Below are positions 16,760 through 25,341 of a DNA stretch of 64,000 nucleotides, piece after piece (position 1 is the stretch's first letter; each line of letters opens with the position of its first letter). The position numbers and the translations under genes are program-made. The DNA is taken from the NCBI GenBank assembly GCA_039819165.1, contig JBCBSM010000001.1, positions 2,480,001 to 2,544,000 of the forward strand. The letters run 5' to 3'. The notes beneath the pieces were generated by a model, which saw only the letters and a list, made by a program, of their open reading frames with translations, searched no databases and had not been told where the DNA came from. Source of the stretch: Planctomycetota bacterium. GTDB lineage: Bacteria; Planctomycetota; Phycisphaerae; Phycisphaerales; UBA1924.

Positions 16760-16831
16760 GGGCGTGAGTGTACCGCGGCTCGGCTCGACCTAGCCGGCTC
16801 GACCGACTTGCTTCGATCTACTCGGCTCGCC

Positions 16832-19627
16832 CTACGGGCACCCGTCCTGGAATGCGTTCTGGAAGCAGAGCAGGTCGAAGAGGTCGAGGCTTCCCGAGCC
16901 GTCGCAGTCGGCGGCAGGGTCACCGTCGTGGAAGGCGTTCTGGAAGCACAGGAAGTCGAAGAGCTCGAGTTCGCCGTTGCCGTCGCAGTCGGCGTAGCAG
17001 AGGGCTTCGCACTCATCGGGCACGCCGTTGGCGTTGCGATCGGTGCTGCGGCCGCCGGCGATGTCGCAGGAATCGGGGATGCGGTTGAGGTTGCAGTCCG
17101 TCGCGTCGCCCGGCACGAAGTCGAAGCCCCTGGGATGATCGAGCCGTGCGTCGACGCCCTGCACGTAGGTGAACATCAACTTGCCGTTGCGGTCGTCGTA
17201 GCGGAGCAGGTGCGGGAAGGTCAGGTGCAGGCCGCTGGTCGGACCGCCCGGCATCCGCCCGTGCATGCGGTTGATGCTCACGTACACGTCGCCGTCGGGT
17301 CCGCGGCGGAGCCCCCAGGGATGCACGAGCCAGCGATCGCCGCCGTCGTGCCAGAGCCCCAGGAACGCGCCGGTATCGCCGTCGAATGCGAGGATGGCGT
17401 TGGCCTCGTTCTCGGCGACCAGCAGCAGGTGCGTGCCGTTGCCCTGGGGCAGGAAGAGCATGCCGCGGCCGTGGTGGAGGTCGCCCGAGCCGTGTTCGAC
17501 GAACTGGCCGACGAATGCGCCGGTGCCGCCGTCGAACTCCATGACGCCGATGTGCTCGCCCGTCACGAAGAGGTTGCCGTCGGGCCCGGTGGCCATGCCG
17601 TGGGGCATGTGCAGGCCGGCGGCGTTGGGCGGCACGAAGTCGCCGAGTGGTACTCCGGTCGCCGGGTCGTATCGGCGGATGGCGTTGGCCTCACGGTCGG
17701 CGACGAGCAGCGAGCCGTCGCGTGCCAGGTGGAGCGCCGTGGGGTAGGCCAGTCCGCCCGCGCCGCCGGCGACGAGCTCGCCGACGAGCCCGCCGGCGGC
17801 ATCGAACTCCACGACGCGGGCGTCGCCCGCGCTGGCGACGAGCACGCGGCCATCGGACGTAATGAGCACGTCGGTGGGATCGTCCAGGATGCCGCCGCCG
17901 GCCTCGGCGCGCAGCACGCCCGTCTGGTACTGGTATTGCTTGATGAGCCCGTCGCCCGAGCCGGCGACCCACGCGTTGTGGGCAAAGCCGAGCGCGTCGA
18001 TGTCGATGATGCCGTCGCCGTCGCAGTCCTGGCACTCGTCCAGCACACCGTCACGATCGATGTCCAGCGCCATGTTCTGGTTGATCTCGGCGTGGTCCGC
18101 GGCGCCATTGGCGTTGCAGTCGGCGTCGCACTCGTCGGGGATGGCATTGCCATTCTCGTCGCGACTAAAGGCGAAGCGGATGTCCATCTCGTCCGGCACG
18201 CCGTTGGCGTTGCAGTCGGGCTCGCACTCGTCGGGCACGCCATTGGTATTGAGATCGAGGCTCGTGCCCGCCGCGATGTCGGCATCGTCGAGGGTGCCGT
18301 TGGCGTTGCAATCCTCGCACTCATCGGGCACGCCGTTGGCGTTGGCGTCCGCGCTGGTGCCCGCGGCGATGTCGTCTGCATCGGGCACGAAGTTGTTGTT
18401 GCAATCGAGCGAGAGGCGCAGGGGGTTGCAGTCGAAGACCCGTTGCCGCACGCCGGTGTGGAAGTAGCCCTGCGTGAGGGCGCTCCCGCCGCTGAAGGTC
18501 TGCGAGCAGTAGCTCATCAGCGTGCCGCGGCGCGGCGTGCTGAGCGGATCGTCGCAGGCGTCGACGCCCTCGTCGTGCGTGTGCCGGGCGCCGAGGTTGT
18601 GGCCGACCTCGTGGGCGGCGATGCGGAAGTCCTGGTTGAACGCGGTGGGGTTGGTCGGGTCGGGCAGGATGCCGAGGCCGTAGGCTACCCACGAATCGCG
18701 GCCGCAGAGCCGTGCCGCGCCGCCCGCGCGGGCGTTCTTGTCGCCCGACATGAGCTGTCCGATGTCGTAGTCCACGCCCGGGAAGTCGCGGGGCATGCCG
18801 GCGCCCCCGGAGTACGGATCGTCCGGCGTCGTCCACACCCGGAGGTAGACCAAGTCCAGCCGCACGCCGAGGTCGCGGCTGGTGACGTCGGTCACCATGC
18901 CGTACACCTGGATGAGGTACACGGCGGTCTCGCGGGCGTCGCCGAAGAGCTCGAAGAAGCGGAAGTCGCACTCGACCGCCAGCCGAGCGCGGTGCAGGCC
19001 CCGCACCGGCGGGGGTGGCGGCGGCGGGGGTGTGGGCCCGTTGGCGGCGGCGGCATCCCGGAGGCCGAGCCGCGGGAAGGCGGCTCCGCAGAGCGTGGGC
19101 GTCGCCAGCCCGCCGGCGACGCGGGTGCGGAACACCGCGACCTCGCCCGCCGCAAGCGCCACGCCGCCGGCCTTCGGGTCTCCGCCGACGGACGAGACTG
19201 CGTACGCCGGCCGGCCCGCGCCCAGCTCGATGCGGCCGACGGTCGAGCCATCGGCGATCGACAGGAAGACGTGCGAGCCGGGGACGCCCTCGACGCGGCC
19301 GCGCCAGATCGCGACCTCGCCGATGTCGATCGGCGCCTCGTGGCCGGCCGGGCCGGCGGCCACGACCACGGCGTCCGGGGCGAGCAGCGGCATCCGCTCC
19401 AGCACGAGGTCGAGCGACTGGCCCCCGATCCAGACGCCCGGCACCGCGAAGGCCTCGTCGGGTGGCATGTTGCGGGCGGTACGCAGCGCGTCGGCGTCGA
19501 TGCGGATGACCCCGAGATTCGCCGCCTGATCCGCGGTACGCAGGAGGCGGATCTGCGGCGTGGCGAGGCCGCTGGTCGCAGCCAGCAGCAACATAACAAG
19601 GCAGAGCGTCGCGTGCATCCTCGGCAT
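16832..19627 (-). CDS. Secreted modular metzincin with TSP3-like, NHL and dockerin-like repeats
   Basis: This is a 931-residue exported protein. Residues 1-22 are a signal peptide (cleavage near SGLAT-P). A propeptide-like region (about 25-195) leads through a proline run to an M12B-type metalloprotease domain. That domain has the zinc motif HEVGHNLGARH (His339, His343, His349) and a Met-turn LMSYC. Next come about five Ca-binding DCNxNGxPDEC-type repeats (about 415-555). A six-bladed NHL-like propeller follows (about 570-840). The C-terminus is a tandem of dockerin-like EF-hand repeats (DCDGxGxLxLFDxLCFQNAF). The start at 19627 has a GGAGG site 6 nt upstream; the longer frame has none. Likely role: extracellular proteolysis or polymer attack. 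The substrate is unknown. Confidence 0.85.
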   Translation of the reverse strand: MPRMHATLCLVMLLLAATSGLATPQIRLLRTADQAANLGVIRIDADALRTARNMPPDEAFAVPGVWIGGQSLDLVLERMPLLAPDAVVVAAGPAGHEAPIDIGEVAIWRGRVEGVPGSHVFLSIADGSTVGRIELGAGRPAYAVSSVGGDPKAGGVALAAGEVAVFRTRVAGGLATPTLCGAAFPRLGLRDAAAANGPTPPPPPPPPVRGLHRARLAVECDFRFFELFGDARETAVYLIQVYGMVTDVTSRDLGVRLDLVYLRVWTTPDDPYSGGAGMPRDFPGVDYDIGQLMSGDKNARAGGAARLCGRDSWVAYGLGILPDPTNPTAFNQDFRIAAHEVGHNLGARHTHDEGVDACDDPLSTPRRGTLMSYCSQTFSGGSALTQGYFHTGVRQRVFDCNPLRLSLDCNNNFVPDADDIAAGTSADANANGVPDECEDCNANGTLDDADIAAGTSLDLNTNGVPDECEPDCNANGVPDEMDIRFAFSRDENGNAIPDECDADCNANGAADHAEINQNMALDIDRDGVLDECQDCDGDGIIDIDALGFAHNAWVAGSGDGLIKQYQYQTGVLRAEAGGGILDDPTDVLITSDGRVLVASAGDARVVEFDAAGGLVGELVAGGAGGLAYPTALHLARDGSLLVADREANAIRRYDPATGVPLGDFVPPNAAGLHMPHGMATGPDGNLFVTGEHIGVMEFDGGTGAFVGQFVEHGSGDLHHGRGMLFLPQGNGTHLLLVAENEANAILAFDGDTGAFLGLWHDGGDRWLVHPWGLRRGPDGDVYVSINRMHGRMPGGPTSGLHLTFPHLLRYDDRNGKLMFTYVQGVDARLDHPRGFDFVPGDATDCNLNRIPDSCDIAGGRSTDRNANGVPDECEALCYADCDGNGELELFDFLCFQNAFHDGDPAADCDGSGSLDLFDLLCFQNAFQDGCP

Positions 19628-19742
19628 CGAGATCCTCCGGCGATCCTCCGTGCAGGTTACCGCAGATCGGGGCGGCGTTCGAGGGGATCTCGCCGCGGAT
19701 GCCTGGGAATGTGGGCTCGAACTCCCGGGTACCATCTCTTCG

Positions 19743-20942
19743 ATGACCGAGACCGGCCCCAGCGTTCGCCCCGCCGCCCGGCCCGTCGCTCGCCTTGCGC
19801 TCGCGGACGGATCGATATTCGCGGGCGCCGCGTTCGGCGCGGTGGATGCCGCCCCGGTCGCGGCCGAGGTGGTCTTCAACACCGCCATGTCGGGCTACCA
19901 AGAAAGCCTGACCGACCCGAGCTACCGCGGCCAGATCCTGGTGCAGACCTTCCCGATGGTCGGCATCGTGGGTGCCAATGAGCGGGACATGGAGAGCGGC
20001 CGCGTGCAGGCCTCGGGCCTGGTCGTGCGGGAGCTGGCCGGCCGGCACAGCAATTACCGCGCGAGCATGAGCCTGCCCGAATTTCTCGAGCGGTACGGCG
20101 TGATGGGCCTGGCCGGCGTCGACACGCGGGCGCTCACGCGGCGGATCCGATCGGCGGGCGCGATGATGGGCGTGCTGAGCGCCGACGCGCGGGCGAGCGA
20201 CCTGGACCTCATCCGCATCGCGCAGGACGCCGGCGGCATGACGGGGCGCAACCTCGCCGGTGAGGTCAGCCCCGCCGAGGCGACGCGGCCGGCCGCCGAT
20301 CGGCTGTGGCGGCTATCCCCGCCGGCACGAATCGCGCAGGACGAGAAGCTCGTCGTGGTCGCCCTGGATTGCGGCGCCAAGCGGGCGATCTACGACCACC
20401 TCCTCGCGCGCGGCTGCGAGGTCGTCGCCGTCCCTTGGGATACGCCGCCCGATCGGCTGCTGGCGATCCTGGAGGAGGAGGACGCCGCCGGCCTGTTCAT
20501 CAGCAACGGCCCGGGCGACCCGGCCGCGGTGGAGGCGACCATCGAGGCGCTGCGGTCGATCCTGGCGCGGCGCGAGGCTCTGCCGACCTTCGGCATCTGC
20601 CTGGGCAACCAGCTGCTGGCGCTCGCGGCCGGTGCGTCGACCTACAAGCTCAAGTTCGGCCACCGTGGCGCGAATCAGCCCGTGCTGCACGCCGCCACGG
20701 GCCGGGTCGAGATCACCAGCCAGAACCACGGCTTCGCGGTGGATCGCGCATCGGTCGAGGCCGCCGGCGGCGAGGTGACGCACGTGCACCTCAACGACGA
20801 CACGGTCGCGGGCTTCCGCCTCAAGGGCCGGCCCGTATTCGCGGTGCAGCACCACCCCGAGGCCAGTCCTGGCCCGCACGAGGCTGGTTACCTATTCGAC
20901 GAGTTCGTGGCGGCGATGCGAGCGGCCCGCGGCGCGTCCTAG
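19743..20942 (+). CDS. carA: Carbamoyl-phosphate synthase small (glutaminase) subunit
   Basis: This 399-residue cytoplasmic subunit hydrolyses glutamine and passes ammonia to CarB for carbamoyl phosphate, which feeds arginine and pyrimidine synthesis. The N-terminal CarA domain has VVFNTAMSGYQESLTDPSY. The class I amidotransferase has the nucleophile Cys286 in FGICLGNQLLALA, with GHRGANQPV, TSQNHGFAVD and HHPEASPGPHE, which holds the His/Glu pair. The large subunit carB is not in this window. ATG 19743 starts the conserved part; the upstream frame extension overlaps the divergent protease promoter. The gene's end overlaps the convergent rhodanese gene by 4 bp. Confidence 0.95.
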   Translation: MTETGPSVRPAARPVARLALADGSIFAGAAFGAVDAAPVAAEVVFNTAMSGYQESLTDPSYRGQILVQTFPMVGIVGANERDMESGRVQASGLVVRELAGRHSNYRASMSLPEFLERYGVMGLAGVDTRALTRRIRSAGAMMGVLSADARASDLDLIRIAQDAGGMTGRNLAGEVSPAEATRPAADRLWRLSPPARIAQDEKLVVVALDCGAKRAIYDHLLARGCEVVAVPWDTPPDRLLAILEEEDAAGLFISNGPGDPAAVEATIEALRSILARREALPTFGICLGNQLLALAAGASTYKLKFGHRGANQPVLHAATGRVEITSQNHGFAVDRASVEAAGGEVTHVHLNDDTVAGFRLKGRPVFAVQHHPEASPGPHEAGYLFDEFVAAMRAARGAS

Positions 20943-21412
20943 GCGCCCTGCGGCGATCCGGCGGGCACGACCTGGCACTGCGCGCCATCGCGGGTGTACC
21001 GCGGCACGCTGGTGTCGACGCCCATGGACCAGACGTCGATGCCGCCGGCGATGGAGTGGCTGTCGTCCATGCCGCAGCCGCGGAGGGCGAGCGCCGCCTT
21101 GATCGACCGGATGCCGTGGTGGCAGAAGGTCAGGATGGTGCGGCCGCGGGCCAGGTCCTCGATGTCGTCCAGGTGGTCGTTCAGCTCGTGCAGCGGGGCG
21201 TGGATCTCGTCGTGTCCGCCCGGCAGCGTGGCGATCTCCCGCTCCTCGGCCAGGCGGACATCGACGAGGATGGCCTGGCCATCGGCGAGCATGGTTCGTG
21301 CCGACGATGGGCACACCTCGTAGGCGGGCTTGAAGGGATAGCCCGCCGGCAGCCCACGATCGTCGATGTCGGGACAGGCGGGCTTGCTGGTGGTGGCGTC
21401 GTGGTTGCTCAT
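20939..21412 (-). CDS. Rhodanese-domain protein
   Basis: This 157-residue single rhodanese domain has strands around ILVDVRLAEEREIATLPGG and the active loop FCHHGIRS, where the cysteine would carry a persulfide. Family members move sulfur or act as sensors. The partner is unknown. A short N-terminal extension precedes the domain (about residues 1-35) and a 20-residue tail contains another cysteine (AQCQVV). It converges with carA (4-bp overlap of stop codons) and lies 52 bp from the minus-strand lipoprotein gene. Confidence 0.8.
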   Translation of the reverse strand: MSNHDATTSKPACPDIDDRGLPAGYPFKPAYEVCPSSARTMLADGQAILVDVRLAEEREIATLPGGHDEIHAPLHELNDHLDDIEDLARGRTILTFCHHGIRSIKAALALRGCGMDDSHSIAGGIDVWSMGVDTSVPRYTRDGAQCQVVPAGSPQGA

Positions 21413-21464
21413 GCCGCATTCGCTCCGGGGGTCTGGTCCCAGTGGGTCCGGCCTGATGGGGCGT

Positions 21465-22073
21465 CTAGCCGAGGTCGCCCGGGCGCGGTTCGTAGGGCAC
21501 GCCGCGGGGCCGGTTGGGCTCGCCCACGGGCTGGCCCGTGCGGGGCAGCGGGTCGGCCCACCGATGCGGCGCCCGCTCGTACTCGGGGCTCGGCGAGGCG
21601 TCCAGGTTCCATGGAGCGATGTCCACCATCGCCCGCACGGGGATCATCGCCAGATCGAACGTCGTGATCCAGGGCCAGGTGATCAGCGACTTGAACTGGT
21701 GCCAGTTGCCCGAGCCGTAGTCGTGCACGCCCAGCAGCATGGGCATGTCTCCGTGGTACCGCCGATCACCCGTGACCGGCAGCCGGGGCGGCAGGTAGTG
21801 CGGGGGGTGCAACACGAGGTCGCTGGGCACGACGACGGCCGTCGGGCTCCACCCGCGGCGGTCCATCACGTCGATGGGCTCGGCGGGCGTGATTGCGAGA
21901 TCGGCGTCGCCGTCTTCCGCCGCCCGCAGCGTCGGCAGCGACGCGATGCCGCCGACCGTTCCGTACTCGGCGGTGTAATCGGCGTTGGCGTCGGGGTCGC
22001 CGAGGCGGGCCGCGTAGCAGCCGCTCATCAGCACCGAGGCGGCCAGCACGCACGCGAGGGGCAGGGTCCTCAT
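21465..22073 (-). CDS. Hypothetical lipoprotein
   Basis: ATG 22073 gives a clean lipoprotein signal, MRTLPLACVLAASVLMSGC, with lipobox LMSGC. The mature part (about 183 residues) is rich in Pro, Trp and Tyr with a hydrophobic patch ITWPWITTFDLAMIPVRAMVD near the C-terminus. This resembles the YceK-like small lipoproteins that carry FDLxxxPxD motifs, but the similarity is weak. A longer start at 22106 would add 11 basic residues and is less likely. Function unknown. Confidence 0.6.
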   Translation of the reverse strand: MRTLPLACVLAASVLMSGCYAARLGDPDANADYTAEYGTVGGIASLPTLRAAEDGDADLAITPAEPIDVMDRRGWSPTAVVVPSDLVLHPPHYLPPRLPVTGDRRYHGDMPMLLGVHDYGSGNWHQFKSLITWPWITTFDLAMIPVRAMVDIAPWNLDASPSPEYERAPHRWADPLPRTGQPVGEPNRPRGVPYEPRPGDLG

Positions 22074-22157
22074 GGGGCGATGGTAGGGGCGGCGGAATCG
22101 GTGCACGCGCGGCTCGGTTCGGGACGGGATGCGGGCGCGGCCGATCCGCGCCGGAGC

Positions 22158-22805
22158 TCATTCCGGATCATCGGCCATCCCGACGAGCCGCTCGATCGCG
22201 TCGGCCGCGAGCTCGGGCTCGAAGCCCCGGCGGGCGAGGGCCGCGAACAGCCGCCGACGGGTCGCCTCGGGCGTTAGGTTGAGGCCCGCGAGCCGGCGGA
22301 GCTGGGCCTCGGCGACGGCCAGGGCCCGATCGGCCTCGTGCTCCTCGGGTGCGTGCTCGTCCAGGGCCTCGTGGATGAGCGGATCGCCGATGCGGAAGCG
22401 CTCCAGCCGCTCGCGGATGGCCTCGCGGGCGTGGGGGCGTTGGTCGGCCATCTGCTCGGCGAGCGTGCCGGCCAGCCGCTCGTCGTCGATGACCCCCGCG
22501 GTCCGCATCGCCTCGATCACCCGCTCGACTGCGGCGGCGGGATAGCGCGTGGCGAGGCGTTCGCGGAGTTCGGCCTCGGAGCGGGGGCGGACCCGCAGCA
22601 GCCGGTGCGCCGCCAGCCGCGCGCCCGCCTCGCCGATGGCCCGGCCGACGCGCTCCTGCACCGCGAGCGTCCAGGGGTCGCCGTGCACGAGGTTGTGGTC
22701 GGCCAGCGCCGCGTTGTCGAGGGTGGCCCGGGTGCCGTCGGGCGTGGCCAGCCGCCAGCGGTCGGGTCCGCTGGGCTTGATCTCGATGTGGCCCTCGGTG
22801 TCCAT
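22158..22805 (-). CDS. recX: RecX-family regulatory protein
   Basis: The family role is to bind and restrain RecA filaments. The 215-residue chain has the three-helix repeats of RecX. RLLRVRPRSEAELRERLATR matches the conserved first repeat (LxxRxRSxxELxxRL), followed by VIEAMRTAGVIDDERLAGTLAEQ (typical hxxLxxxGhIDDxxFA). ATG 22805 is chosen, although ATG 22832 would add nine residues and overlap the upstream TPR gene by 14 bp. recA is not adjacent here. It is probably cotranscribed with the small TPR protein. Confidence 0.82.
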   Translation of the reverse strand: MDTEGHIEIKPSGPDRWRLATPDGTRATLDNAALADHNLVHGDPWTLAVQERVGRAIGEAGARLAAHRLLRVRPRSEAELRERLATRYPAAAVERVIEAMRTAGVIDDERLAGTLAEQMADQRPHAREAIRERLERFRIGDPLIHEALDEHAPEEHEADRALAVAEAQLRRLAGLNLTPEATRRRLFAALARRGFEPELAADAIERLVGMADDPE

Positions 22806-22818
22806 GCCGGTGTGTCCG

Positions 22819-23127
22819 TCACGCCATCTCATCGAGCAGGGCCGCGATCTCGCCCGCGGCCTTGGCGTTGCCGTCCCGCTCGGCGAGCGCCAGTCCCCGC
22901 CGCAGCGTCTCGACCGCCTCGTCGCCCCGGCCCAGCTCGCCCAGCGATCGCGCCATGTGGAAGTAGGCGTAGTGCTCGTGCGCGTCGCTCTCGATGCACC
23001 GCGCGTACCAGCCGACGGCCTCGCCGTGGTCGCCCGCCTTGGCGTGCTCCTGGGCGAGCGCGTAGAGGGCGAAGGGGTCGCCCGGTTCGGCTTGCAGGAT
23101 CTTCTGGAGCTGGGCGATTCGGTCCAT
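22819..23127 (-). CDS. Small tetratricopeptide-repeat protein
   Basis: This 102-residue protein is made of about two and a half TPR motifs. DPFALYALAQEHAKAGDHGEAVGWYARCIE and HYAYFHMARSLGELGRGDEAVETLRRGL show the W/L-G-Y-A-F-A-P spacing. No signal peptide or extra domain is seen. It is likely a cytoplasmic protein-protein adaptor. It precedes recX on the same strand, so both probably share a transcript. Such short TPR proteins are common and their partners are hard to predict. Confidence 0.75.
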   Translation of the reverse strand: MDRIAQLQKILQAEPGDPFALYALAQEHAKAGDHGEAVGWYARCIESDAHEHYAYFHMARSLGELGRGDEAVETLRRGLALAERDGNAKAAGEIAALLDEMA

Positions 23128-23197
23128 GGGCGGGGGCGTCTCGGCTAGTGTTGCCGCTCAGGGTGACCGGTACTGGATCTGTTCGAGGAGTGTAGCG

Positions 23198-24046
23198 ATG
23201 GCGATCGACAAGGTGGGCGTGGTCGGAGCGGGGCAGATGGGCGGGGGCATCGCCCAGGTGGCCGCCGTCGCGGGGCTGGACGTGCTGGTCTACGACGCGG
23301 CGGCCGAGCAGATCGAGAAGTGCCGGGCCACCCACCAGAAGCTGCTGGCCCGCGCGGTCGAGAAGGGCCGCATGGAGCAGGCCGACGCGGACGCCGCGCT
23401 CGCCCGCATCAGCTATGCCAGCGACGTGGCCGCCATGGCCGACCGCGACATCGCCATCGAGGCCGTGGTCGAGAACGAGGACGTCAAGCGGAGCGTCTTC
23501 GCCGACCTCGACGGCGCCTGCAAGGACGGCTGCATCCTGGCCACGAACACCAGCAGCATCTCGATCACCGCCATCGCCGCGGCCACCACGCGGCCGCAGC
23601 ACGTCATCGGCATGCACTTCTTCTATCCCGTGCCGGTGATGAAGCTGGTGGAGGTCATCAATGGGCTGGCGACCGAGGAGGGCGTGACCAAGGCCGTGCT
23701 GGAGCTATCCGAGCGGATGGGCAAGACGGCCGTCCCCGCCAACGACCGCGCGGGCTTCGTCTCCAATCGCATCCTGATGCCGATGATCAACGAGGCGTTC
23801 TACACCTGGATGGAGGGCGTCGCCCAGCCCGAGCACATCGACGCCATCATGAAGCTGGGCATGAACCACCCGATGGGCCCGCTGCAGCTTGCTGATTTTA
23901 TTGGATTAGACACCTGCGCCCACATCATGAACGTGCTGGCCGACGGGCTGCACAGCGAACGCTACCGCCCGTGCCCGCTGCTCGAGCAGCTGGTGACGGC
24001 GGGGCGGCTGGGCAACAAGAGCGGGCATGGGGTGTACGAGTACTAG
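23198..24046 (+). CDS. 3-hydroxyacyl-CoA (3-hydroxybutyryl-CoA) dehydrogenase
   Basis: This 282-residue NAD-dependent enzyme oxidises 3-hydroxyacyl-CoA or reduces acetoacetyl-CoA in fatty-acid or butyrate/PHB metabolism. The Rossmann loop is VGVVGAGQMGGGIAQVAA. The catalytic pair is in GMHFFYPVPVMKLVEVI (His) and AFYTWMEGVAQPEHID (Glu), and FVSNRILMPMINEA is a strong family motif. Length matches single-domain PaaH/Hbd. A GAGGAG site ends 7 nt before the ATG. The gene stands alone, with no thiolase or crotonase nearby, and its stop codon begins a heptad inverted repeat. Confidence 0.92.
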   Translation: MAIDKVGVVGAGQMGGGIAQVAAVAGLDVLVYDAAAEQIEKCRATHQKLLARAVEKGRMEQADADAALARISYASDVAAMADRDIAIEAVVENEDVKRSVFADLDGACKDGCILATNTSSISITAIAAATTRPQHVIGMHFFYPVPVMKLVEVINGLATEEGVTKAVLELSERMGKTAVPANDRAGFVSNRILMPMINEAFYTWMEGVAQPEHIDAIMKLGMNHPMGPLQLADFIGLDTCAHIMNVLADGLHSERYRPCPLLEQLVTAGRLGNKSGHGVYEY

Positions 24047-24139
24047 GCAATGGGCAATGGGGAATAGGCAATGGGGAATGGGACAGAGACGGGAGCGGGA
24101 TGCCCACTTTCCATTCCCTATTGCCCATTGCCCATTGCC
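24046..24139. repeat. Heptad tandem repeats forming a long imperfect inverted repeat
   Basis: Five tandem heptads GG(C/G)AAT(G/A) occupy 24046-24080. Four heptads in the opposite orientation, (C/T)ATT(G/C)CC, lie at 24112-24139, separated by 31 bp. The left arm can pair with the right over about 28 bp with two mismatches. The block starts on the last base of the dehydrogenase stop codon and has much lower GC than its surroundings. It resembles the short heptameric intergenic repeats known from cyanobacteria. It could act as a terminator or mRNA stabiliser, or be a mobile repeat. Confidence 0.85.
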
Positions 24140-24183
24140 CTCTCCATCGAAGCACGAAGATCACCGACCAACCGGAGCACGAC

Positions 24184-24582
24184 ATGCGCATCAAGCTCGC
24201 AGGAATCCCGATCTCCGATCAGGCCCACGCCCTGGCCTTCTACACCGAGAAGCTCGGCTTCGTGAAGAAGGACGACATGGAGGTCGCCCCCGGGCACCGC
24301 TTCCTCACCGTGGTCAGCCCGGAGGAGCCCGACGGGGCGGCCCTCATGCTCGAGCCCAGCGGCGAGCACCCGGCCACCAAGGCGTGGAAGACCGCCCTGT
24401 ACGGCGAGGGCATCCCGGTCACCGCGTTCAGGGTCGACGACATCGCGGCCGAGCACGAGCGGCTGTCGGCCGCCGGCGTGCAGTTCAAGGGCGGCATCAG
24501 CGAGATGCCCGGCTCGAAGGTCGCGATGCTCGACGACACGTGCGGGAACTGGGTGATGATCTATGAGGAGACGGGCAGCTAG
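24184..24582 (+). CDS. VOC (glyoxalase/bleomycin-resistance-like) protein
   Basis: This 132-residue vicinal-oxygen-chelate fold protein has two beta-alpha-beta-beta-beta units. It starts IPISDQAHALAFYTEKLGF, a typical first motif, and ends with SKVAMLDDTCGNWVMIYEE, the conserved D(P)xGN..h. Members bind a divalent metal and act on small molecules. The substrate cannot be inferred. A GGAG site lies 7 nt before ATG 24184. It converges with the PEP-CTERM gene, with a 4-bp overlap of stop codons. Confidence 0.82.
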   Translation: MRIKLAGIPISDQAHALAFYTEKLGFVKKDDMEVAPGHRFLTVVSPEEPDGAALMLEPSGEHPATKAWKTALYGEGIPVTAFRVDDIAAEHERLSAAGVQFKGGISEMPGSKVAMLDDTCGNWVMIYEETGS

Positions 24583-25169
24583 CGCCGCCGGCGGACTGCG
24601 GCCAGTCCCCCGATCGCGAATAGCACGGCCGTGCCGGGCGCCGGGATGGCGGCCGTCATGTTGTCCAGGATGTGCGCGCTTGTGCCCGGCGTGTAGTCCA
24701 CGAAGTCGAGCGTTTCGCCCGGATCGCCCACCCAGCCGACGAATAGCGGCGTGGTGCCCGGCGTCATCATGGCGCTCTCGATGCCCGAGCTGGTGTTGAA
24801 GTTGTACATGCCGTCGAGTTCGCTGAAGTAGTCGAAGCCCAGGGCCGTGACGCCCAGGCTGGTGCCGCCGACGCCCTGGATGATCTCGCCGATGCCGGCC
24901 TCGACGCCGAGGTAGGCCTGCCCGGTGCCGATGGGCGAGGGATCGATGATCTCGGCGGTGCCGGCGCGGTCGATCTCCGCGGCGCCTCCGCCGATGATGG
25001 TGGGCGTAGGGATGAGGCCCAGCCCGAAGCCCTCGAAGTCCTCGTCCCAGGCCGGCGCGAAGCTCATCGCGGCCACGGCGGCGTCGAAGGACGCCCGATC
25101 GGTGAAGATGTCGGCGTGCGCGCTGGCGGCAGCGCACGCGACGATCGCGCACACGGTGTTACGGGTCAT
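24579..25169 (-). CDS. Secreted PEP-CTERM-type protein
   Basis: This 196-residue exported protein has a signal peptide of about 20 residues (ending SAHA-D) and a beta-rich middle without known domain. The C-terminus is IPAPGTAVLFAIGGLAAVRRRR, a sorting tag of motif, hydrophobic helix and Arg cluster. The motif is PAPGT rather than PEP, as often seen in Phycisphaerae. Known role of the tag: processing and surface anchoring by an exosortase, none of which is in this window. The start at 25169 has a GGAGGAG site upstream; the longer frame lacks one. Confidence 0.85.
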   Translation of the reverse strand: MTRNTVCAIVACAAASAHADIFTDRASFDAAVAAMSFAPAWDEDFEGFGLGLIPTPTIIGGGAAEIDRAGTAEIIDPSPIGTGQAYLGVEAGIGEIIQGVGGTSLGVTALGFDYFSELDGMYNFNTSSGIESAMMTPGTTPLFVGWVGDPGETLDFVDYTPGTSAHILDNMTAAIPAPGTAVLFAIGGLAAVRRRR

Positions 25170-25341
25170 GTCTCGTCTCCTCCACCCCCGATGGGGGCGT
25201 CGGGCCGGATGTCTCACGTCCGGCGTCCTGTCCTCTCGTATTGCTTCCTCGCTGCCGTCCTGCAGGCGCATTAGAACGGAGCGGGATCGGCCACGCAAGC
25301 CGTAATTGGAGCGCAGGCGCCGTTGCGGAGCCGAGGGATCC

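Noticed and set aside
18001-18405. Regularly spaced DNA repeats suggesting a CRISPR array
   Set aside because: The repeats encode DCNxNGxPDEC calcium-binding units within the metzincin frame; spacers are coding and lengths vary.
15461-19981. A 1506-codon plus-strand open frame across priA and the metzincin
   Set aside because: It lies antisense to two well-supported genes, has Val/Gly/Ala/Arg-rich composition and no motifs; it is a GC-skew shadow.
24046-24139. Heptad repeats as a CRISPR or attachment site
   Set aside because: The units are only 7 bp, tandem without spacers, and arranged as an inverted pair; no integrase is near.
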